Source: Shewanella dokdonensis (lineage in GTDB: Bacteria; Pseudomonadota; Gammaproteobacteria; Enterobacterales; Shewanellaceae). Taken from it: 64,000 bases of DNA. Below are positions 18,394 through 27,378 of this stretch, piece by piece. The stretch covers positions 3,534,001 through 3,598,000 of the forward strand of contig NZ_CP074572.1 in NCBI RefSeq assembly GCF_018394335.1. The letters run 5' to 3'. The first letter of the stretch is position 1; every line of letters begins with the position of its first letter. A program made the translations under genes and the position numbers. Below the pieces are notes generated by a model, which was given only the letters and a program-made list of their open reading frames with translations, made no database searches and was not told the DNA's origin.

Positions 18394-18551
18394 GGATTAT
18401 TCGAGTAAGGAGTAGTATTAGTGATATATATCATATGGTTATCTAGATGGAAATGAATATATCAAGACCTTCTTTTTTGAGGCATAGTGTTTACTGGCGG
18501 TGTTAAGTCATTGGCTGGTAGCGTTACACCAGTAAAAACGTGTAAACGAGC

Positions 18552-18574
18552 CTCGCCAGCATGATGCTGGCGAG
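18552..18574 (-). terminator. Strong hairpin after the Bat operon
   Basis: CTCGCCAGC, loop ATGAT, GCTGGCGAG: a perfect 9-bp GC-rich stem 55 bases behind the batD stop. It has no T-tract, so termination is inferred from position. Confidence 0.5.
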
Positions 18575-18628
18575 CAAGGTTGGTAAGGTTGGTGTTTTAA
18601 CCACAACGATTGATCATGAATGGCTTAG

Positions 18629-20249
18629 CTATGGGTTTAATGACATTAAGGCACTATCCCGCTGCTGTTTGGTGCCAGTGTTAAAGGCGGCCAACTGGGT
18701 CTTGAGGGTCTGGTATAACTCGGCAGTATCTGTTGGCTTGCGGCCATAGTGCGCGGCTTGAAGTGCCGTTACTGTTTGCGCTAATGCTGGCGAGATTTCT
18801 GCAAGATTCTGCAGTGTTACCTTATGTGAACTTCGGAGCGAAAGCTCATGCAGTAAGGCGTTGAGCACTTCGCCAATATTGTTAGCCTTAATCGCATCAT
18901 CAAGTGAATCTGCTTTCACCACCGGACGCTCTTTTTTACTTTCTACCGTTGTTACGCGCTTTGAGTTTTGTTGGCTTGTCCACCACCACAGCAGCAATGT
19001 TAACAGCCAGAGACCAGCAAACACCGCAGTAGCCAGCGGCCAGTAGCCATTGTTGTTTTGTGCCTGAGCCACAGGTGTGCTCAGATCCGGTGCTGGGGTA
19101 TTGCTGGCCGGTTTTACCTTAACCTGCCGTGCCGGTAGTGTGGCATATTCCTCTTGATTAAGATGCGGATTCCACCAAGCCACTTTGATTTCCGGTAAGG
19201 TGTAGTCACCCGCTTTGGCTGGGACGATAGCGATGGTTTGCGTCAGCTTGGCGACAGTTTGTCCATTACGGACATAGGTTTTTTGACGGGTTTATCGGGA
19301 TAACTGCGCATGTCGGCAGGCAGTGACAGATGCAGATCTGGCAAACTGGTTTCATCGGCGTTAGATGCCAGCAGCGTAATGTTTCGGGTAATGGGTTGCC
19401 CGGCCTCATAGCTTTGATTATCTTTCCAGTCTTCCTGAGTGCCACTAAATCGGCCACCAACCAGTCGCCCACATAGGATTTAGGAATGGGGTTGATGCTG
19501 ACCACTAGACTGTCGCCTTGCGCTTGTACCGGGCGGCTTTCCTGGAAGGAAAACATCCCGCTGCTGGGGCTGTTCATCAGCACATCGCCAGAAAAATTAA
19601 CGCCGTTTATCATTAACTTGCCGGGATTATCCGCAATAATGCTATAGGTGCGTTCAATCACGCGGTAACGGCGGCCATTGACGATTTCATTGCTGTCTTT
19701 ATCATCGCCAATCTGTTTGATTTGGGCGCCTTCAATATTGGGCGTCGACAGCACGCCGCGTTGTAAATCAACGGCTAGATATAACTTCACTTTGTAGGTG
19801 AGCAACTGGCCGACATAAGCCTCGTCACTGGAAATGCTGGTGCGTAAAAACAGGTTTTTCATCTGCTGTGGTTGGCTGCTGGAGTCCACTACTTGCAGTT
19901 GGATCGGATTGGATTTTACGCCGTTAATGTCAAATGCCGGGATGGTCACCTGTCCCAGTTGTTTGGGGGCTATCAGGATCTGCCAGCGGGTTTCCTTGCG
20001 AGTGTCAAAATTGATGATCTGGGTGCTGCGGCCAACGCTGGTGCGCCCCACGATAAAGTCTTTCAGTAGCGCGGAGGTATCCAACGCCTGACTTTGTAGA
20101 TCGTCATCAGCCGTTACTGTTAATGCAATGTACTCGCCTTGTGGCACTGGATTTTTATCAACAGAAGCCTGTAGTTCAGTCAATGCCAGTGCTTTGAGTG
20201 GCAACAGGGTTGCCAAGAGCAGCCATAACGGAAAGCGTAGTTTTACCAC
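18629..20249 (-). CDS. batD: BatD-family protein (aerotolerance operon), two frameshifts
   Basis: About 540 residues when restored. It has a signal peptide (LWLLLATLLPLKALALT), oxygen-tolerance (BatD) domains with VDKNPVPQGEYIALTV at the start and NLFLRTSISSDEAYVGQ in the middle, and a C-terminal membrane helix (about residues 410-430, WLLTLLLWWW) with a cytoplasmic tail. Family knowledge: BatD belongs to a membrane complex with VWA proteins BatA and BatB and a MoxR ATPase; its biochemical role is uncertain. Two single-base losses break the frame, one near 19436-19441 (VALQEDWKDNQ) and one in the T-run 19279-19284 (KPVKKTYVRNGQ). The gene overlaps the BatB/TPR stop by 7 bases. Confidence 0.85.
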
Positions 20250-22312
20250 TGTTGTTGTTCCTTGGGTACATCGCCGCGCTGGCGGCGTTTTTGATATTCC
20301 AATTGCATTTTGTTACGCAGCAGTGCGGCGGGATCGTCAACCACGGCTTTTAGCGCACGCTGCATATCTGCGGGCAGTTTATCCTGGTTATCCAGAGTAG
20401 ACGCGGCCACAGACCCATTTTGCGGGTTTGATGGCGGTTGCTCATCCGCTGCTTTGGCCGCGCTGGCCCGCTGTTGCGCCGAGTCAGCTGGGTTATCCTG
20501 CTTAGCATCCGCTTGCATTGCTGGCGCAGGTGGCGTTTGGGGCCTATCACTATCAGCAGCAGACTGTGCTTGTTGCTGGTTGTCTGCCGATGATTGATCT
20601 GCGGCCGGCTGCTCCTGCTGCTTATTATCGGTAGCGGCGGATTTAGCAGAAGAGCTCTTGTCCTTATCCTTAGCGGCCGAATCTTCCCCTGGGGACGCTT
20701 GCGATTGCTCCTGCTGCTGGTTTGCGGATTCATCACCTTGCTGCGGTTGTTGGCTGCCTTGATTGTCTTTGCCGCTATTCTTTTGCTTATCTTGCGACTG
20801 TTGCTGCTCAGACTTATTCTGTGCTTGGTCTTGCTGCTTATCAGCACTATTCTGTTGCTTGTCCTGCTTGTCCTGCTTGTCCTGCTTGTCCTGCTTGTCC
20901 TGCTTGTCCTGCTTGTCCTGCTTGTCCTGCTTGTCCTGCTTGTCCTGCTTGTTTTGTTGTTGTTTCAGCAGTTGCTGTGCCAGTTGTTTATTGGCTTTCG
21001 CATCATCAAATGCTGGTTGTAGCGTTAATGCTTCGTCGTAGCGCTTGATAGCTTCTTCATACTTACCAAGTTGCATTAGCGCATTACCTTGGTTGTAGTA
21101 GCCCTGCGCCGTTTTATCCTGTTCATAGGCGGCGAGGGCACCTTGATAATCACCGGCGCGATATAAGGCGCTGCCTTGCCAAGCGGGGTTGGCAAATTTA
21201 TCTGCGGCAGCTTTAAAGTCTTGCTGCTTAAATGCCTGCATCCCTTGCTGATCTCGAGTATGCCACAGGTTATCCCATGTACTGGCCTGTGCTTTGGGTG
21301 TTAGCAAGCTGCCACACAATGGCAGCACTAATAGCCAGACGGGGAGGCCATATCTGAACATTGCCAGCATAGGCAACAGCAGCAGTAATGTCAGGTAGGG
21401 GCCGAGATCTATCCAACTGTCACCTGCAAGGTGAGTGGCTTGCGCGTCTTCATCGGTACTCAGCCACTGCCGTAGTTTGGTTAGATCTGAACCATCATTG
21501 GCGAAGGGCAGTAGGCGACCATGACAGCTTTGTGCCAGTTCGTGTAGTTGACTGTAATTAGTGCTAGGTATGACGACCTGATTGCTGTTATCTCGCAGTA
21601 ACTGACCATCGGCCAACCGCACCGGCGCGCCTTGGGTAGAACCCAGTGCCAATATGCCAAGACGATATTGAGTATCTTGTAATACTGCTTTAGCGGCATT
21701 GAGCTGCGGCGTTGCCACCCCATCAGTGACTAAGATGATATCGCCATTAATATGCCCTCCCTGGGAGAGCAACTCTTTGGCTTTAGTGAGCGCCGCTGGC
21801 AGGTTAGAGCCCATAACGGGCATGATGTCCGGGCTCAGCGTTGGCAACAGATTTAATAAAGTGTTGCTGTCGCGCGTCAACGGACTGATGACAAAAGCAT
21901 CACCGGCGTAGGCGATCAATCCGGTTTCACCTTCTTTAAGCCCTTTCAATAAATCGGTGACTCGGAATCTGGCTTGCGTCAGGCGATTGGGTGTCAGGTC
22001 GGTGGCATACATCGACAGCGACATATCCATCACAATGACACGCCCTTGAGTGGCGGCAAACACCGGCAGCGGCTTTTTGAATAGTGCAGGGCCACTTAAT
22101 GCCAGCACCGCCAATAGCCAGCAACTGGCTACGATTGGCAGCCATTGACGCCGAGGCTGTTCACCCTGACTGATAAGTATGCCAGCAAGGTGTGGCGCAA
22201 TGTATTTATCCCACTGGGAGTGACCACCTTGATGCTTTAACTTTAACCACAATACCAGCAGCAAGGGCAGCAGTGCGATAAACCATTCTGGCCGCATAAA
22301 GTGCAGACTCAT
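20243..22312 (-). CDS. VWA-TPR protein (BatB/BatC fusion type)
   Basis: A 689-residue membrane protein. Residues 7-25 and 59-77 are membrane helices, followed by a von Willebrand A domain with the MIDAS motif DMSLS near 95 and VTDGVAT near 197. Helices recur around 310-340. Next come TPR units (AQGYYNQGNALMQLGKYEEA near 405). The C-terminal third is low-complexity Gln/Asp/Lys/Ser, including about ten QDK repeats. Family knowledge: BatB has the VWA domain and BatC the TPRs, and in gammaproteobacteria they are often fused. The complex is tied to stress tolerance and MoxR-type chaperoning. It overlaps batA by 4 bases and batD by 7, indicating translational coupling. Confidence 0.9.
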   Translation of the reverse strand: MSLHFMRPEWFIALLPLLLVLWLKLKHQGGHSQWDKYIAPHLAGILISQGEQPRRQWLPIVASCWLLAVLALSGPALFKKPLPVFAATQGRVIVMDMSLSMYATDLTPNRLTQARFRVTDLLKGLKEGETGLIAYAGDAFVISPLTRDSNTLLNLLPTLSPDIMPVMGSNLPAALTKAKELLSQGGHINGDIILVTDGVATPQLNAAKAVLQDTQYRLGILALGSTQGAPVRLADGQLLRDNSNQVVIPSTNYSQLHELAQSCHGRLLPFANDGSDLTKLRQWLSTDEDAQATHLAGDSWIDLGPYLTLLLLLPMLAMFRYGLPVWLLVLPLCGSLLTPKAQASTWDNLWHTRDQQGMQAFKQQDFKAAADKFANPAWQGSALYRAGDYQGALAAYEQDKTAQGYYNQGNALMQLGKYEEAIKRYDEALTLQPAFDDAKANKQLAQQLLKQQQNKQDKQDKQDKQDKQDKQDKQDKQDKQDKQDKQQNSADKQQDQAQNKSEQQQSQDKQKNSGKDNQGSQQPQQGDESANQQQEQSQASPGEDSAAKDKDKSSSAKSAATDNKQQEQPAADQSSADNQQQAQSAADSDRPQTPPAPAMQADAKQDNPADSAQQRASAAKAADEQPPSNPQNGSVAASTLDNQDKLPADMQRALKAVVDDPAALLRNKMQLEYQKRRQRGDVPKEQQQW
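20856..20951. repeat. 9-bp tandem repeat encoding (QDK)n in the BatB/TPR gene
   Basis: About ten head-to-tail copies of CTTGTCCTG (CAGGACAAG on the coding strand) give an uninterrupted QDK tract. Exact DNA identity between copies suggests recent slippage expansion; the unit keeps the frame whatever the copy number. Confidence 0.92.
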
Positions 22313-23292
22313 GATGACCTCCCGGCAGGTTTTATGGCGGGCAGGAACTGGCTGAGACTAAGTGCCAAACTGAGTAATAATGCCAGTCCTAGTGGCCAGT
22401 AAAACAGTTCCGATTGCGGCCGGTAAGTGAGCGGATCGCGGCTTATCGGTTGCAAACGGTCTATCTCCTGATAAATCTGTTGCAGTTCTTTAGGATCACG
22501 AGCGCGGAAATATTTACCATGGGTAACATCGGCAATCCGTTTTAACTGGTCTTCATCCAGATCCGCCGATGGATTGACCCGCTCGATACCAAACAAGGTC
22601 CGGCGTTCCATCACATCAGCGCCTACGCCTATGGTGTAAATAGTGACATGACGCTTGGCAGCAATGGCGGCAGCCTGATCCGGGTCAATATTGCCTGCAT
22701 TGTTGGAGCCATCGGTCAACAGCACTAATACCCGGTTACTCTTATCGAGATTATCAAACCGCTTCACCGCCAGCGCGATGGCATCACCAATCGCCGTTTG
22801 TTTGCCCACCAGACCAATCTGTGCTTCCTTGAGATATTGGGCAACCGAGCGGCGATCCTGTGTTAACGGCGCTTGCAGATATGCTGCATCGGCAAACAGG
22901 ATCAGGCCGATACGGTCACCGGCGCGGCGTTCGATAAAGTCACTGACGACTTTTTGGATCACACTGAAACGGTCTACGGTTTTGCCGTCCAGCACCATAT
23001 CTTCAATCTGCATACTGCCGGAGAGATCCACTGCAACCATCAAGTCGCGGCCCTGCGTTGGCAACTCAATGGGATCGCCCAACCACTGTGGCCGCGCCAC
23101 AGCCAGTAGCAACAGTGACCATAACAACCAGATAATCCACGGTCGACGTCGCTGACTGCTCACTTCGGTCAGCGCATATTGGCGGATGCCCGGCATTTGT
23201 AACTGACCACTGCCAACGCTTGTTGGGCGAAAACGGATGAATAGCGGCAATGGCAGTAATAGTAGCAACCACCACCAAGCGAGTGTCAGCAT
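22309..23292 (-). CDS. batA: VWA domain membrane protein BatA
   Basis: A 327-residue protein with an N-terminal helix (AWWWLLLLLPLPLFIRF), a second helix around residues 50-68 and a C-terminal one near 300-318. These enclose a VWA domain with an intact MIDAS: DLSGS near residue 90 and LTDGSNNAG near 193. Family knowledge: BatA pairs with BatB in the inner membrane and exposes the VWA domain to the periplasm. The upstream DUF4381 gene overlaps it by 7 bases and BatB overlaps its end, so the proteins are probably made in fixed ratio. Confidence 0.9.
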   Translation of the reverse strand: MLTLAWWWLLLLLPLPLFIRFRPTSVGSGQLQMPGIRQYALTEVSSQRRRPWIIWLLWSLLLLAVARPQWLGDPIELPTQGRDLMVAVDLSGSMQIEDMVLDGKTVDRFSVIQKVVSDFIERRAGDRIGLILFADAAYLQAPLTQDRRSVAQYLKEAQIGLVGKQTAIGDAIALAVKRFDNLDKSNRVLVLLTDGSNNAGNIDPDQAAAIAAKRHVTIYTIGVGADVMERRTLFGIERVNPSADLDEDQLKRIADVTHGKYFRARDPKELQQIYQEIDRLQPISRDPLTYRPQSELFYWPLGLALLLSLALSLSQFLPAIKPAGRSS

Positions 23293-23801
23293 GACTTGCC
23301 TCCTTTACTGGCGCGCCGATAATAGCTTGGTGCACAGAGTAACCATTGCTGACACAAGGTTTTGAGTTCTTCGCCGTCTTCGGCGGAAGGGCGCATCTGG
23401 TAACGCTGTTGTAGTAAACGCTGGAATTTTCCTTGCTGTTTCACCGGCAAAGCCTGATCCAGATACTGATACCAGCATTCGCCGGTAAGGCTAGCAACTT
23501 GCTCGCGGCCACCATAACTGATGGCGCAGCGCTTGAGTAGCGCACTGAGTTGCAGCATCAGTTGCGGATCTTCGCTGTCCAACTGTGACAAGAGTTGCAG
23601 CGCTGCTTTGGCACGCCTGTTGCCGCCGTTTTTGTTGGTGGCGCAAATATAGCCATACGCTCAAGGCGATGAGTGACAATAAGGCCAGAATGAACAGTGC
23701 CAATATGGCTGGCGCAGGCGGCCAGAAACCTATCTCAGGGGAAGCCGGATATCCTTCATGGCACTGAGCGCCGGATTGGCAGTAGCGGTAGTTGGCGTCA
23801 T
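23286..23801 (-). CDS. DUF4381 membrane protein of the Bat operon, two frameshifts
   Basis: About 171 residues when restored. It opens MTPTTATANPALSAMKDIRL, continues PPEIGFWPPAPAILALFILA into a membrane helix, then a basic stretch (YLRHQQKRRQQ), and ends KGGKSC. The position between DUF58 and BatA and the PEIGxWPPAP phrase identify the DUF4381 family, whose function is unknown. The frame breaks at the G-run 23738-23741 (one base missing) and near 23611-23620 (one extra or two missing). The ATG overlaps the DUF58 stop as ATGA. Confidence 0.78.
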
Positions 23802-24739
23802 CGTAACAAATTCAGTTGTTGGTTAAGGTTGCGTGCGGCATCCAGCTGGCGTACAGGAATGCGCAGCGACTGCATCATCTGTACAAATTGCATCAGGCTG
23901 TGCTGCTGTCGCTGTAGCCAGGCATCATAACTGCGGCGATCCAGCAGTAACGATTGCCCTTGTTCGCTTACGGGTAATGAAAAATGCTTGGGTAAAGCCA
24001 AGCTGCCAGTACGCAACGGATCTGTGATCACAAAGGCTGAAACTTCACTGTGGCGACGCAGGTCTGACAGTGGCTGCCGACACTCATCATCAAAGCCGTT
24101 ACCATCGGTAAGCAGCCACACTTGCGAGCCCGGTTTCGTTAAACGAGCGAGTTGCCGACAGCTTTGCGCCATCAATGCAGCGGGATCCGGGGATGGCTGT
24201 TGTAGTGTTTGCAACTGATGTTGGTGCACGGCGGTCAGCGCCGAAATTAATGCCAAAATGCCTTGTTCACGCGTACGTGGTTTCAGCTCGCGACGTTTGT
24301 TATCACTGACAATCAAGGCGCCTAACCGATCGCCTTGCTGAATGGCCTTCCAACCCAAGGTGGCCGCCAGATGGGCGACTTGCACCGCTTGCAACAGCAA
24401 GGTCGAGCCAAAATACAGGCTGTGTTTCAGGTCAACCAGCAGTAATACCGGGCGTTCACGCTCTTCCACAAACAGCTTGGTGTGAGCCTTGCCCGTACGT
24501 GCCGTAACGCGCCAATCTATGGTGCGCACATCGTCACCATGCTGATAATGGCGCACTTCGGCAAACTCCATGCCGCGGCCTTTGAGCAGACTGCTGCGAT
24601 TACCAGCCAGCGCGGCTCTGGCACGCACTGGATTGTCGGGCAATGCCCGCGCCAGATCCCGGCACGCCAGCAATTCCGCTTCGCTCAGATGTACGCCATC
24701 GGCAAATAACGGCAGCGTGTGTTCAGACTCGGACATCAT
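23798..24739 (-). CDS. DUF58 domain protein of the Bat/MoxR operon
   Basis: A 313-residue cytoplasmic protein containing the DUF58 signature: GRGMEFAEVRHYQHGDDVRT followed by IDWRVTARTGKAHTKLFVEE (about residues 52-92), then a VWA-like segment VLLLVDLKHSLYFGS and LLTDGNGFDDE. Family knowledge: DUF58 proteins are invariant partners of MoxR AAA+ ATPases and probably adaptors or VWA-like substrates. The start ATG abuts the moxR stop at 24739 and its own stop overlaps the DUF4381 start, which is typical of this operon. Confidence 0.9.
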   Translation of the reverse strand: MMSESEHTLPLFADGVHLSEAELLACRDLARALPDNPVRARAALAGNRSSLLKGRGMEFAEVRHYQHGDDVRTIDWRVTARTGKAHTKLFVEERERPVLLLVDLKHSLYFGSTLLLQAVQVAHLAATLGWKAIQQGDRLGALIVSDNKRRELKPRTREQGILALISALTAVHQHQLQTLQQPSPDPAALMAQSCRQLARLTKPGSQVWLLTDGNGFDDECRQPLSDLRRHSEVSAFVITDPLRTGSLALPKHFSLPVSEQGQSLLLDRRSYDAWLQRQQHSLMQFVQMMQSLRIPVRQLDAARNLNQQLNLLR

Positions 24740-25696
24740 TAGGGCACGGCCACCTGGCTGAGAATATGGTTGATCACTTCATCACGGCTAATGCCTTCTG
24801 CCTGTGCTTGGTAACTTAGCAGCAAGCGGTGGCGCAATACATTTGGCAACACTGCTTGAATATCTTCCGGTGCTACAAAATCTCGCTGGTACAACCAAGC
24901 GCGGGCGCGGGCACAACGTTCAATGGACTGGGTGGCGCGAGGGCTGACACCATATTCCAGCCATTTTGCCAGTTCGTCGCTGTAGCGTTGTGGTTGCCGG
25001 GTTGCCATCACCAAATCAACAATATAGCGCTCCAGTGGCTCAGCCAGATAAATTTCCAGCGCTTGCCCCCTGGCATTAAAGATGTCGTCCTGGGAAATTG
25101 GCGTCATCTTTTCCATGCTGCGAGTCTTGGCTTCATTGCGTGACAGCCGCAAAATTTCCAACTCTGTGTCTGCACTTGGATAATCCAGGTTCAGGTGCAT
25201 CAGAAACCGGTCGAGCTGCGCTTCCGGTAACGGGTAGGTACCTTCATTTTCTAACGGGTTCTGGGTGGCCATTACCAAAAACAGCTGCGGTAATTTGTAG
25301 GAATGTTTACCAACGGTCACCTGACCTTCGGCCATGGCTTCTAGCAGCGCCGACTGTACTTTGGCCAGGCGCGCGGTTAATCTCATCCGCTAAAATCAGA
25401 TTGTGAAATATCGGCCCAGCCTCAAACTCGAACGTGCCGGTTTGTGCGCGGTATATATCGGTTCCGGTCAAGTCTGCCGGGAGTAGATCTGGGGTAAACT
25501 GGATCCGGTGAAAATCCCCTTGAATACCGTCACACAGCGCTTTCACCGCGCGGGTTTTTGCCAGTCCTGGCGGGCCTTCTACCAGTAAATGACCATCGGC
25601 AATCAATGCCAGCAGCAGATTTTCGGTTAACGAGGGCTGACCGACGATGACGTGGTCAAGGTATGTTCTTAATGCGTGAAAACGACTTAACGGCAT
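24739..25696 (-). CDS. MoxR-family AAA+ ATPase (frameshifted)
   Basis: About 318 residues when restored. The Walker A motif GPPGLAKT is at about 42-49, FTPDLLPADLTGTDIY follows, then Walker B ILADEINRAP and the MoxR-specific KVQSALLEAMAEGQVTVG. Sensor-1 MATQNP and the lid region EYGVSPRATQ are also present. Family knowledge: MoxR ATPases act as chaperones that activate or assemble partner complexes with VWA proteins, here the Bat set. The frame is broken near 25365-25368 (coding CCTGGCC where INRAPAKVQ needs one base fewer), so this is a one-base gain. It is the first gene of the six-gene overlapping operon. Confidence 0.88.
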
Positions 25697-26061
25697 AGGG
25701 CTTCTCTTATCATGCTCGTGCAGCAGCGGCTGCAGGGTTTTCCTGTCATTGTGCGGAATATTACAGGGCGATTGAAGTACAAAATGCTATGAATTAAAAG
25801 TTAATTTTTCTTAAGGCAGGCACTTGGAGCCTTGTCTGTATTATGCCATGCGCTGTTGCTATAGACAGAACTGTTGGCCGATTTATCCTGCGATGATGGC
25901 AGTTGCCGATAATTTATCCAGTGGAAAATCCAAACAAGTGTTTAAAACTTAGAGAGAAGAAGTTAGAATCAGATCACATTTTAATGGTCAGACCTGTTGG
26001 GTGTATGTCTGGCTAGGGATTTCAGTCTGTGGTCATGGACCAAATATAACGAGGATAACAG
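25697..26061. other. Divergent promoter region between the MoxR operon and fadIJ
   Basis: About 365 bases of non-coding DNA feeding two divergent operons. It contains a PsrA-like palindrome at 25931-25944. The fadI ribosome binding site is AACGAGG, several bases before its ATG. Confidence 0.6.
25931..25944. promoter_or_regulatory. Putative PsrA-type fatty-acid regulator site upstream of fadI
   Basis: CAAAC AAGT GTTTA fits, with one mismatch, the G/CAAAC-N2-4-GTTTG/C pattern described for the TetR-family regulator PsrA in Pseudomonas; PsrA-type control of fad genes is also known in Shewanella. It lies about 120 bases before fadI. Assignment is by motif and context only. Confidence 0.4.
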
Positions 26062-27372
26062 ATGAGTGACAGACAGCAGGTAACCAATGCCAAGGGAGAA
26101 CGCATTGCCATTGTAGCGGGTTTGCGTACACCGTTTGCTCGTCAGGCGACAGCTTTTCATGGCATGCCCGCCGTAGATCTGGGCAAAATGGTGGTGGCTG
26201 AATTACTGCAGCGCACTGAGCTTGACCCGGCACTGGTTGAACAACTGGTATATGGTCAGGTAGTGCAGATGCCTGCCGCGCCTAACATTGCCCGGGAGAT
26301 TGTGCTGGGGACAGGCATGAAGGTGACCACCGATGCTTACAGCGTCACCCGCGCTTGTGCCACCAGTTTCCAAAGCACAGTGAATGTGGCGGAAGCCATT
26401 ATGACTGGCAATATCGATATTGGTATTGCCGGTGGCGCAGATTCCTCTTCTTTATTACCTATCGGTGTATCCAAGACATTAGCGGTTGCACTGGTAGACT
26501 TAGGTAAAGCACGCAGTCTGAAACAAAAATGGCAAGTGCTCAGCCGTTTGCGGCCAAAGGATCTGTTACCTGTTCCGCCTGCGGTTGCTGAGTATTCCAC
26601 CGGGTTATCGATGGGGCAAACCGCCGAGCAGATGGCCAAGAGCTATCATATCAGCCGCGCCGATCAGGACGCGTTGGCGCACCGCTCGCATACACTTGCC
26701 AGCAAGACCTGGGCGGAAGGCAAACTGAAAGATGAAGTAATGGTCACCCATGTACCACCATTCGACAGCTTTATCGAACGCGATAACAATATCCGCGACA
26801 ATTCTACTTTGGAATCCTATGCCAAATTGAAGCCAGTGTTTGATCGTAAGCATGGCACGGTCACGGCGGCGACCAGCACACCGCTGACCGACGGTGCCTC
26901 AGCGGTATTGCTGATGAGCGAAGGCCGAGCTAAAGCCCTAGGATATCAGCCTATTGGCTATATCAAGAGCTATGCTTTCAGCGCCATTGAAGTCTGGCAA
27001 GATATGCTGATGGGGCCGTCATATGCAACACCGCTGGCGCTGAAACGTGCGGGGATGCAACTGGAAGACTTGGATCTGATTGAGATGCACGAAGCTTTTG
27101 CAGCGCAGACCTTAGCCAATATCCAGATGTTTGCTTCAAAGACCTTTGCCGCAGAGAAACTGGGGCAGAGCCGCGCCATTGGCGAGATTGATATGAATAA
27201 GTTCAACGTCCTCGGTGGTTCACTGGCATATGGGCATCCTTTTGCGGCAACAGGTACTCGTTTGATCACTCAGGTGTGTAACGAGCTGAAACGTCGCGGT
27301 GGCGGAACTGCGTTGACCACCGCTTGTGCCGCCGGGGGCCTCGGTGCCGCCATGATCCTGGAAGTGGAGTAA
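26062..27372 (+). CDS. fadI: 3-ketoacyl-CoA thiolase FadI
   Basis: A 436-residue thiolase. The nucleophilic cysteine is in [12 protein letters not shown] (about residue 99). Other thiolase landmarks are the [15 protein letters not shown] stretch, the histidine loop [16 protein letters not shown] and the C-terminal [15 protein letters not shown]. The presence of fadJ 6 bases downstream and the 436-residue length identify FadI rather than FadA. Family knowledge: FadI cleaves 3-ketoacyl-CoA to acetyl-CoA in the complex with FadJ that works on a broad or anaerobic fatty-acid range. The start ATG has GAGG upstream. No frame defects are seen. Confidence 0.95.
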   Translation: MSDRQQVTNAKGERIAIVAGLRTPFARQATAFHGMPAVDLGKMVVAELLQRTELDPALVEQLVYGQVVQMPAAPNIAREIVLGTGMKVTTDAYSVTRACATSFQSTVNVAEAIMTGNIDIGIAGGADSSSLLPIGVSKTLAVALVDLGKARSLKQKWQVLSRLRPKDLLPVPPAVAEYSTGLSMGQTAEQMAKSYHISRADQDALAHRSHTLASKTWAEGKLKDEVMVTHVPPFDSFIERDNNIRDNSTLESYAKLKPVFDRKHGTVTAATSTPLTDGASAVLLMSEGRAKALGYQPIGYIKSYAFSAIEVWQDMLMGPSYATPLALKRAGMQLEDLDLIEMHEAFAAQTLANIQMFASKTFAAEKLGQSRAIGEIDMNKFNVLGGSLAYGHPFAATGTRLITQVCNELKRRGGGTALTTACAAGGLGAAMILEVE

Positions 27373-27378
27373 AAGGCC

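Noticed and set aside
20856..20951. Possible CRISPR array
   Set aside because: Units are 9 bp with no spacers and lie inside a coding frame; it is a microsatellite.
20594..21048. Long plus-strand frames rich in Leu or Cys opposite the BatB/TPR gene
   Set aside because: They are antisense readings of the 9-bp QDK repeat (giving LVL or CPA repeats) and have no ribosome binding site; the minus-strand VWA-TPR protein is the real gene.
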